Assembly: GCF_000611645.1 (NCBI RefSeq)
Contig: NW_014012713.1
Location: 1-11,717 of the forward strand
Source of the DNA: Monoraphidium neglectum
Taxonomy: Eukaryota; Chlorophyta; Chlorophyceae; Sphaeropleales; Selenastraceae
DNA length: 11,717 nt
Direction of reading: 5' to 3'
A program made the translations under genes and the position numbers. The notes beneath the pieces were generated by a model. It did no database searches. It was not told the origin of the DNA and saw only the letters and a list, made by a program, of their open reading frames with translations. Each line of letters begins with the position of its first letter. Position 1 is the stretch's first letter. Shown piece by piece: positions 1 to 6,736 of the stretch.

Positions 1-31
1 GTGGGGGAGGGGTGGGGGGGCGGTGACGCAC

Positions 32-693
32 CAAAGTGTGTGCGCAGGAAGCGTGCCTCCTGGTCAAAGCCCTCCCTGTAGGGCGCGGGCTGCTGCTCAG
101 GGAACAGGAAGCTGGCGCGGCTGTACTTGCAGCGGCGCGGCGCCATGCCCAGGGTCTCCTGTGCCATCTCCAGCAGCCTGGGGACCTGTTGGCGGCGGTC
201 GGGTGGTGGTTGGGGTGACGAGGTGGCGTTGTCAGCCGGCAGCACAGGCATCACCTCGGGCTGGAGGGGAGGCATGGTGCAAGCAAACAGCGACCGCCGC
301 ACCGCACGCAACCATGCCATCGTTGCATGGGATGAAAGCATGCTCTGCCCATCACATCTCGACTTAAGCCAGTGGATGAGCACCCACCGCGTTGAGCAGC
401 TTGGTGGTGCCGCACGTCTTGAGGACCCACTTGGTGGGGTACACAAAGAGGGACGACTCGGACAGCACGTACGCGTCCAGGTGGTCGTTGGTGCGGCTAG
501 ACACGATGGTGCAGGCCGCCAGGGACATGAGTTCGTCCAGCTGGGCGCGGCTCAGGGCGCGCAGGCCGGCGGCGGGCGTGGCGGCCGAGGGCGCGAAGTC
601 GATCTCGACGCGCTTCTCGCTGCCCTCGAAGACCGGGTTGGGCAGCACCATGGAGGGGCACCTGTCACCCAGGATGTCGGCGGCGGGGGCCAT
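32..693 (-). CDS. SAMDC: S-adenosylmethionine decarboxylase proenzyme, exons 1-2 (3' part outside window)
   Basis: Makes decarboxylated S-adenosylmethionine, the aminopropyl donor for spermidine and spermine, in the cytosol. Exon 1 is 693-388 (102 codons) and exon 2 is 185-32; the intron 387-186 has GTGGGT and CAG borders and keeps phase 0, giving LLNA-VPRLLEMAQ. Visible signatures are FEGSEKRVEIDF (residues 22-33, with the active-site glutamates at 23 and 26), YVLSESSLFVYP with the self-cleavage site Glu79-Ser80 (Ser80 becomes the pyruvoyl group), and KTCGTTKLL with the catalytic cysteine at 94. Exon 2 carries the family segment YSRASFLFPEQQ. A donor GTGCGT follows at 31, so further exons lie to the left. 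About 153 of the roughly 360 residues usual in plants are present. The start ATG at 693 sits in GCAGCCATGG, a good initiation context; a second Met at residue 15 is possible. Family assignment is very secure. Confidence 0.95.
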
Positions 694-1042
694 GGCTGCG
701 CCTGACGTTGTGGGTCGGTTGGAAACCAGGTGGCGAGGGGCTGGGTGTCGCTCCTAGGGGGTGGTCGTGTAGAGCCGATCTCCTAGGGGTCGATTGCAGT
801 CGTGGTCGGTTTGCTAGAATGTAGGCCCTGTTAGCTGGGGCGCTTCAGGCACTGCGGCGTGGGGGGAGCGAGGAGGAGGGGTGTTGGGGCGACGCACAGT
901 AGAGCACAATGTGGGCACAACCGTCATGGGCGAGCAAGGCGCCCTGACGCATGGGGCTCATTCTGCAGGATCCTCGCATAGCTTCGATCGACGTATCCTT
1001 TCGCAATCGATCTCCGTGCCGAGAGCCGGGTACAATGGGAGC
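694..1042 (-). promoter_or_regulatory. 5' flank or leader of SAMDC with a 44-codon ORF
   Basis: These 349 bases precede the SAMDC start codon on its own strand. They contain a short ATG-initiated ORF from 979 to 845 (44 codons, starting MRGSC) that ends about 150 bases before the SAMDC ATG. Plant SAMDC mRNAs are translationally controlled by a conserved upstream ORF, so a leader ORF here would fit, but I do not see the plant uORF motif (its SNCARKPS end) in this stretch. No poly(A) signal TGTAA is visible on the minus strand, so this may be transcribed leader rather than a gene boundary. Weak inference. Confidence 0.3.
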
Positions 1043-1270
1043 CTAGGCTGCCCGGAAGGACCCCGTCACCACAGCGACCGACCAATACAGGCCGCCCCAC
1101 GCGAACAAGGGCCGGCCCTTCTCGGCAAGCCTGATTGTTCTCACGTCGCTGAAGGCGTAGGAGTACTTCTGGGCCACGGCGTGGATATCGGGGGCGATGT
1201 CGTCCAGGCTAGTGGGCGCAAACGCGCCGGCGCTAATCTGCTTGCTAGTCTTTGTGCTGGTCAGAGGCAT
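1043..1270 (-). CDS. Small ORF, 75 codons, one hydrophobic segment; unknown function
   Basis: ATG-initiated ORF upstream of SAMDC on the same strand. The product is of balanced composition, unlike the Arg/Ala-rich shadow frames around it: a polar N-terminal half (TSTKTSKQ; SLDDIAPDIHAVAQKYSYAF; a DVRTIRLAEKG stretch), then a hydrophobic C-terminal stretch, PLFAWGGLYWSVAVVTGSF, which could be one membrane span. I do not recognise the family. It could be a separate small membrane protein gene, for example of mitochondria or plastid, or an upstream ORF in a long SAMDC leader, since no polyadenylation signal separates the two. Similarity to the plant SAMDC uORF is limited to a YS...DVR string and is not convincing. 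It may also continue through an intron near its 3' end. Confidence 0.45.
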   Translation of the reverse strand: MPLTSTKTSKQISAGAFAPTSLDDIAPDIHAVAQKYSYAFSDVRTIRLAEKGRPLFAWGGLYWSVAVVTGSFRAA

Positions 1271-1651
1271 ACTGCTTTCAATGATTCGACGGTTTACTAC
1301 TTGACACAGTGGTCTTCATCAGCGTGGGGGGAGGGATCGAGTGGAGGGCCGGTGCTGCGCTCAGGGCGGCTGCGCGAGGGCTGTAGGGAATAAAAGGTTC
1401 GAAAGGGGTGATCGAAGTGCACTTGAAAACGATACGGACCTCACAGCAGCGCAAGCATTGGCCGCGTTTGCTCACCGCCCCCTGAGTTCCTGCAACGCAG
1501 CTCACTGCGGTGACACAAGAGCGCGCGGCTGAGCACGCCTTGCCGTTGGAAAGAGACGAAGTTTCTGGTATCGGTCACGCGGATGAACCCCTATCTCTCC
1601 ACTCATGCGTGATCTGCTATCGGTGTCTGTTGTGGGGCACGTGTGCCAGTC
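1271..1651. promoter_or_regulatory. Divergent intergenic region between the minus-strand SAMDC side and MAK11
   Basis: The 381 bases separate divergently transcribed units, so they should contain the promoters of both. An AATAAAAGG stretch near 1388-1397 is the only TATA-like element I noticed. On the plus strand an ATG at 1605 opens a 19-codon ORF that overlaps the MAK11 start codon out of frame. It would matter only if transcription starts upstream of it, which cannot be seen. Nothing else is recognisable. Confidence 0.35.
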
Positions 1652-4600
1652 ATGCACCTCGTAGTGGGCACGTACGAGCGCTTTCTACTGGGATACGCCG
1701 TGCCGGATGCCCTCGAGGTGAACGGGCATGATTGGGCTGCCGTCGGCTGCCGCCGCCTGCTCGTGTATGTGCTGCCGCCGCTGCTGTCGCCGCAAACCTG
1801 CAATGCGCCAGCAGCAGCTTTGAGTCTGAAACACCCCCACCCACGCAACCGCCCTGCAACGCGCAGGCCGGCGGCGCGCAGCTGGCGCGCGCGTTCACGC
1901 ACGCTTCGCACCAGGGCCCCGTCCGGTGTGTTGACGCGGCGGGCGCGTACGTGGTGTCTGGGGGTTCGGATGACCAGCTACACCTGTACGATGTGAAGGT
2001 GGGCGCTGAGCTGGCATTACTTGCAGTGGTAGAGTGCCACCGCTGCACGGCTCGATCCAGATTCGTGGGCAGAGCAAAGGCGTCGCTATCAGACAGAGCA
2101 ACCCGGCCGATTTGCAGCCGACAGCCGTCTAGCCAGGCCCAGTCGCCTAGACGCCCGCATGATGGCAGCTCGGCCCTCTTCAAGGCACGCCCCGGACCCA
2201 CCTCGACACGCAGCAAGCAGGCCCGCCCGCTGCGTAGCTCTCCTCTTTCCCGCTGGCCGCCCCTCCCCCAACACACACCCAAACGCTCCCTGTTTGGCCC
2301 CTCCCATAGCCAATCCAATTTGCACACCCTCCCCCACCCCGTTTTCTGTAGCGCGGCCGCGACCTGGGGTTCCTCATGAACCCGGGGGAGGGCGCGGTGC
2401 CGTGCCTGCAGCTCTACACGCCGCCGGGGGCCGCCTCCCCAAGCCACCTCTTCAGCGGCAGCGCAGGTGGGCACGCGCCGCCGCTGCCGCCACGCCCGCG
2501 CCCGCGCTCGCGTCCGCCCGCACGCGCCACGCCTGCGGTCCACCGGAGACGCCAGCAGCGCGGCAGCATATTTTACCGGCACCCGGTGGATCATATTGCT
2601 CCGCCGCAAGACTGCGCTGCGCTGATGCCGCCACCCTGTCTCATGGCTCCCAACCTCGGGGCGCGCGCCCGCCGCCTCACAGACGGCGGGATCGCAATCT
2701 GGCGGGCCGGCGGCGAGTGGGAGCACCTGAAGATGATGAAGGGCCACAGGGGCGCTGTAAACGCGCTCGCGGTGCACCCCAGCGGCCGGCTGGCGCTGAG
2801 CGTGGCGCACGACAGGCAGCTTCGAATGTGGGACCTCCTCAGGTGCGGCTCGGGGGTGTAGCCGGGCGCACGTTTTCGGCTTGGAGTTTGGGCGCAGTGT
2901 TTGCACTCTGCCCCCAATTGCATGGTTTGGGCGACGAATTGTCAAACGAGAAACTGCTTGTTTGCTGTGCCAGGTGAAGGCCCCTGTTAATCCCTCCCGC
3001 CGTGCATACATCCCACTGCGGCGGGAGTTTCATGTGGGGCCGAGATCACCCGGGGCGTTTCGCTGACAGCGCTAGGGGGCCCTCGCGGCGCCCGATTGGC
3101 GTTTTCTGATAGTAGCTCCCCGACACTCCTGTGCTGTTCTCGCCAACCCATCCAACCTGACGTCTATATAATGTGCCTCCACACAGCATCACACTCCAGC
3201 TGTCCCTGCGCGTCTCACCTGCAGTCTTAGCACTTGCAATTGAAATGCAATTTGCTTAAGTTTTTGGGCTAGAGGGCTCGCAAACCAATTGACCTGCACA
3301 CATGCCACGCCTGATATCGCCCCTGAAACCACCCAGGGGCCGCTGCACCTACACCGCTGGTCTGGATGCAGAGGGCGTGGACATCCAGCTGGGCCCCAGG
3401 GGCGACACGTACGCACTGCTCTGCGGCCGCACGCTCACGCTGCACGCGGCTGGCGGGGAGGGCGGCCTGCTGGCGCGCCTTGACTCAGAAGAGGTCAAGT
3501 TCACTTGCCTGGGGCGCGGCCGGCAGGACGAGAGGTGAGGGTTTGGGTTCGGCTCTCCCCGCCCTTCCCTGTCGAGCCGCCTGAGTCTCCCTAGGCCCCT
3601 GTTAATCCCTCCCGCCGTGCATACACCCCACTGCGGCGGGAGTTTCATGTGGGGCCGAAATCACCCGGGGCGTTTCGCTGACAGCGCTAGGGGGCCCTTG
3701 GGCCGCCCGATTGGCGTTCTCTGATAGTAGCTCCCCGACAGTTCTCTTAATGCAACGCGCTTCCATATCCGCATGTCATTTGTGTTCTCAAACCCTCACT
3801 TCCGTCGGTCAACCATCCCCTCTGCATTTCACACCGTCACCCAGGGTGCTGTTGGTAGGGCAAGAGGACGGCACCCTCGCGCTCTGGGACACTCGGGAGG
3901 GCGGCGGCCCGGGTGCGGCAGCCAGTGCACGGCTGGCGTCGCGGGTTGAGAAGGCCCACAAAACGCGGATAAGAGCCATCGAGCCTGTTACACCAGGTGA
4001 GGGGCGGCGGCACCACGCTTGCCTTGGCCTTGCACTGCCTCCTCTTTACCACTTCTGCCTATTTTTTTGCACTTCACTGCCCCCGGACCTGACGGTGCCC
4101 TGCAGTCGGCGGATGCCCTCTTGGCATCACCTCCCCCCGCTTTCAATTCTTGCGGCCGCCAAGTGCTCACCCTGCCCCGCTGCTCTGATCCCATGTGTCG
4201 CCAGACGACGGCGGCCCCCTGCCGCGCCACGTCGCCACCGCGTCGAGCGACGGCGTCATCAAAATCTGGGATTGCCGCCGGATGACGACCGTGACTCACA
4301 GCGCCGGCTGCAGCGAGCTGGCGAACGCAGACACAAAGGGGCGCATCACGTGCATGACGCTCTCGGCGCCGGGGCGGAGGCAGGCGGCGCTCGCAGGCGG
4401 GGCAGGAGGGGATGCAGAGGTGGGTGCGCCGCTCCGCGCGGCAGCTTGGCGGCGGGGCGCGAGGTAGGTGCACCGCTTGGGAGGGCGAGGCGGCGGGACG
4501 CCCCAGCTGTGGCAGGCAGCTTTCGTGAGCCAACAGCCTCGCACCCTGCTGCCTTGGCTTGCGCATCATCTTGCAACGCGTCGCAACACGCTCCATGCAG

Positions 4601-5179
4601 GCGACTGCTGCTGGAGAGCAGAAAACGGAGCCTAAAGAGCAGCGACATCGGCAACCGTTGGAAAAGCGGCAACAGCAGCAGCAAGATCAGCAGCGGCAGC
4701 AGCAGCAGCAGAAACGGAAGCATCAGGTGGCAGCCAGCGGCGAGCAGCAGCCAGCAAAGGCGCAGCAACCTGTCAAGCAGGGGCAGCAGCAGCAACAGCA
4801 GCAGCAGCAGCAGAAAACGCAGAAGCAGCAGCAGCAGAAACAGCAGAAGCAGCAGAAGCAGGTAGAGCAGTTCTTTGATGACGACGACGATGATGTTGAA
4901 CTAGAGCAGCAGCAGCAGCGCGGTAAGGGAGGCAAGGCAGGCAAGCAGCACAAGGCCCCGCTGAACGGCGCTGGCAGCCGCCGCGGCGACGGCGAGGCGT
5001 TGGTTCCACGCGTGCAGACCGTGATCAAGAAGAAAAAGAAGCGGGAAGGTCACACTGGGCAGCAGCAGCGTGGGCAGCAGCAGCGGCGGCGGGAAGGGCA
5101 GGCGCGAGGCAGCGGCGCTAGCGGCAGTGGAGGGATCAGCATCACGAACCGGAAGGCGCCGCGGCCGGGTAGAAGTTGA
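1652..5179 (+). CDS. MAK11: WD40 protein PAK1IP1/MAK11, 60S ribosome biogenesis factor (8 exons, 538 aa)
   Basis: Exons read as 1652-1717, 1867-1998, 2352-2466, 2683-2842, 3337-3534, 3845-3996, 4205-4419 and 4601-5179; all introns are GT-AG and every phase joins. The N-terminus MHLVVGTYERFLLGYAV matches the family start (human MELVAGCYEQVLFGFAV). Repeat signatures follow the family order: FTHASHQGPVRCVD...SGGSDDQLHLYD (to residue 66), SGSADGGIAIW (101-111), HPSGRLALSVAHDRQLRMWD (to 155), VGQEDGTLALWD (about 228-239) and ATASSDGVIKIWD (about 288-300). In yeast and animals this nucleolar protein assists early 60S assembly. The last exon encodes a low-complexity tail (347-538) with Gln runs up to ten, six Asp near 438-443 and a Lys run near 489-495; a basic tail is usual for the family, but the Gln expansion is not. 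Exon 7 could also use a donor GTAGGT at 4464, but only 4420 preserves phase. Introns 4 and 5 host H/ACA snoRNAs. Confidence 0.93.
2978..3128 (+). ncRNA. Intronic H/ACA box snoRNA, copy A (MAK11 intron 4)
   Basis: Lies inside the 494-base intron 2843-3336, in sense orientation. 5' hairpin: basal stem GGCCCC/GGGGCC (2979-2984 with 3036-3041), an internal loop, then a perfect 9-bp stem (2994-3002 with 3019-3027). Box H is AGATCA at 3043-3048, 15 bases below the upper stem. 3' hairpin: basal CGGGG/CCCCG (3051-3055 with 3118-3122), a pocket, and an imperfect upper stem around CGCTA/TGGCG. The ACA box is 3123-3125, so the mature end should be about 3128. Guide strands 2986-2992 and 3029-3034 complement 25S rRNA CAUGAA-U-G-GAUUAAC. 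Guide strands 3057-3063 and 3108-3115 complement CUACUAUC-U-A-GCGAAAC. By my recollection of the yeast sequence, these uridines are the known pseudouridines 2314 and 2351. The 5' end is inferred from the basal stem and the conservation limit. Confidence 0.9.
3593..3743 (+). ncRNA. Intronic H/ACA box snoRNA, copy B (MAK11 intron 5)
   Basis: A second copy, shifted by 615 bases, in the 310-base intron 3535-3844. It matches copy A over 148 bases with six substitutions and no gaps. Both guide pockets are unchanged (3601-3607 with 3644-3649; 3672-3678 with 3723-3730). Box H is AAATCA at 3658-3663 and the ACA is at 3738-3740. The flanks on both sides differ completely from copy A, and exon 5 between the copies is not duplicated, so only the RNA unit was copied or only the RNA unit was kept. 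Same predicted 25S rRNA targets. Processing is expected from the spliced, debranched intron. Confidence 0.9.
4671..4920 (+). repeat. CAG-rich coding repeat (poly-Gln region of MAK11)
   Basis: Imperfect CAG/CAA/AAG triplet tract within exon 8, read as glutamine with interspersed lysine and arginine. The longest run is ten Gln near 4787-4813. CAA interruptions are present. The antisense frames show as poly-Leu, poly-Ala or poly-Cys and are not genes. Confidence 0.85.
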
Positions 5180-5191
5180 CAGGAATCGCCT

Positions 5192-5196
5192 TGTAA
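5192..5196 (+). promoter_or_regulatory. TGTAA polyadenylation signal of MAK11
   Basis: TGTAA, the usual green-algal poly(A) signal, lies 12 bases after the MAK11 stop codon. Cleavage would be expected roughly 10-20 bases downstream. The remaining bases to 5425 would be the MAK11 3' end and the promoter/leader of the next gene; nothing else is recognisable there. Confidence 0.55.
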
Positions 5197-5425
5197 CCCC
5201 AAGAGTCGCTGCTCCCAGGGAGCCACGCGTGTCTGTGTTACCTTCAGAACCGCTACTCTCAACGACACATGTGCCGTGTGTGCATGGAGTTTGAGGGGCC
5301 ACTTGACGTGACCAGCAAGGTGAGGTGGGCACCATCTTTATGCAACCTCAGCAACGGTGCCATGCACAACCCACGGATCCTGCACATTTGTATGTGGTAT
5401 TCCATCACGCATACAAGTCGCGAAC

Positions 5426-6736
5426 ATGAACGGCTTGTGCTCAGAACCTCTGAGCTGGGAGAAGACGGCCCAGCTGATCCAGGAGGGCACAGTCGAGTCG
5501 CTAGGCCAGCTGGGCCGCAGCGAATCGCAGCTGAGCGTTTACAGAAAGTTTATGGCAGGGGTGAGGATCAAGGACAACGATCAGGGCGTACGGCAGGCAC
5601 CGCGTAGACCGCAATGACGCAGGTGATCCAATGCAGGTGCGAGAAGATTACGCCAGCGTAGGCGACTTCGTCAAGATCCTAGTGTTTGAGGCCGCTGTGC
5701 ACATGAAAGGTGCGGAGCACGCCACTCTGGGGCAGCAAACGCAAAGCGCAGCTGCTGCGACGTTGCGCTGTGTCAGTGTGTCGGTTGGCACCATGTCCCT
5801 GCTGCCTCTCATCGAGCGTCGTGCACGGCCGCCCCTCAAAACTGCCCTGCGACTCTCCTGCCGCATGCAGATGGCAAGAAGCATGCAGTGGACCCTGAGC
5901 AGAGCAAGAATGGTGACGGCGCGCTGTGGCGCCTCAATGTAAGCCTCCCCAATCACTAGACTCAATGGGGTGCGAGTGTGGTTGCATGTTCAAGCTTGGA
6001 ACGCGACTCAGCGGCGCGATGCTTTCAACTCGGGCACTCGCGTTTCAGGCCCCCTTGTCAGCAGCCAACTGAGCACCACCCGCCTACGCATGGCATCTTC
6101 TGGGCCGCACCCCCAGGACTTTCCCTACAACTTTGAGGACGGCGTGCAGCACTGGCTGCTGTGGAGCACGCGCGAGATCCCGGCGCCGCGCATACAGGAG
6201 CTGATGGACTCAAAGTTCCCGGAGGCGGCATGGGATCGGCTCTACTTTCTGAACCCTCCTGCCCTGCAATCTGTGCTCGCGGTGCGATCCTTTGCTGTGG
6301 TGGGATGTATGGTGTGTTGTGTGTGTGTGTGTGTGTGCGCGCACGCGCGCGCGTGTGTGCATGCCCGCACTCACACGTGCATGCGTGCGCACACACGTAC
6401 AGACACACCAGAAGGAGAAAGAGAGAGTTGATAGAGAGAGGCACAGAGATAGGCAGACAGAGACAGGGATAGGTTTGTGCACTGTTGAATGCACCCAATC
6501 GCGCCGACGCATGCGCGCGCGTGTGTATGTGTATTTGTGTGTGTTTATGTGTGTGCGTGTGTGTGCGCGCGCGCGAAGGCGCGCGCATATGCGTGCTCTG
6601 TATGCGCGTGTGCATACTGAATTCCATCGCGTGCGGCACCTCACCCGCCTGGGCGGCTTTCAAACCCTCTGTGCTGCAGGTGTGGCACTGCCACGTGCTG
6701 GTGCGGCCGAAGAACCCAGAGGCAGCGCCGCAGTGA
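5426..6736 (+). CDS. DUF3605 / GIG1-family protein (5 exons, 165 aa)
   Basis: Exons read as 5426-5560, 5637-5709, 5871-5938, 6117-6281 and 6680-6736; all borders are GT-AG, including GTAAGC after exon 3, and the phases agree. The joined protein shows the DUF3605 pattern: LSWEKTAQLIQEG and LGRSESQLSVYRKF (residues about 9-42), VREDYASVGDFVKILVF (46-62), then LNDFPYNFEDGVQHWLLWS (about 91-109), WDRLYFLNPPALQSV (131-145) and the closing VWHCHVLVRP (148-157). Fungal members are called GIG1, N-acetylglucosamine-induced protein, and I know of no defined biochemical role. It has no signal peptide or membrane span. The ATG at 5426 starts directly before the conserved segment; an upstream in-frame ATG at 5357 would add 23 unconserved residues. 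It follows MAK11 by 246 bases in tandem. No TGTAA is seen in the 600 bases after the stop. Confidence 0.87.
6309..6406. repeat. GT/GC/CA alternating purine-pyrimidine tract in intron 4 of the DUF3605 gene
   Basis: A (GT)n run passes into GCGCGC and then into CA-rich sequence, so the two sides are nearly complementary and could fold as a hairpin. Alternating purine-pyrimidine DNA of this kind can also adopt Z-form. It is intronic, shortly after the donor at 6282. Confidence 0.85.
6408..6470. repeat. GA-rich (homopurine) tract
   Basis: Mostly GA dinucleotides (gagagag repeats interrupted by ATAG, GCA and CAG) between the two GT-rich tracts in the same intron. A simple-sequence tract with no coding meaning. 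Confidence 0.75.
6509..6617. repeat. Second GT/GC tract with a GCGCGC hairpin, same intron
   Basis: GCGCGCGTGTGT sequence followed by (GT)n and a GC-alternating palindrome around GAAG near 6565-6587. With the first tract it makes up most of the 398-base intron 6282-6679. The splice acceptor GCTGCAG is 60 bases further on. Confidence 0.8.

Noticed and set aside
1999..2351. A third snoRNA in MAK11 intron 2
   Set aside because: There are small hairpins (for example around GTGG...CCAC near 2029) and ANANNA-like strings, but I could not build two hairpins with correctly spaced H and ACA boxes.
1650..3011. Longest open frame of the window: 453 codons on the minus strand
   Set aside because: It runs antisense through exons and introns of the well-supported MAK11 gene, is rich in Arg, Ala, Pro and Gly as expected of GC-rich shadow frames, and shows no family motif.
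3349..3648. Repeated minus-strand peptide start MKLPPQW shared with 2839-3033
   Set aside because: Both frames are just the antisense of the duplicated snoRNA and differ immediately outside it.
2978..3740. The 148-bp repeats as a MITE, introner or other transposable element
   Set aside because: There are no terminal inverted repeats or target-site duplications, the ends do not coincide with splice sites, and the internal structure and rRNA complementarity are explained by an H/ACA RNA. RNA-mediated copying of the snoRNA itself remains possible.
4723..5028. Cys- and Leu-rich minus-strand frames over the CAG tract
   Set aside because: They are antisense readings of the poly-Gln coding repeat.
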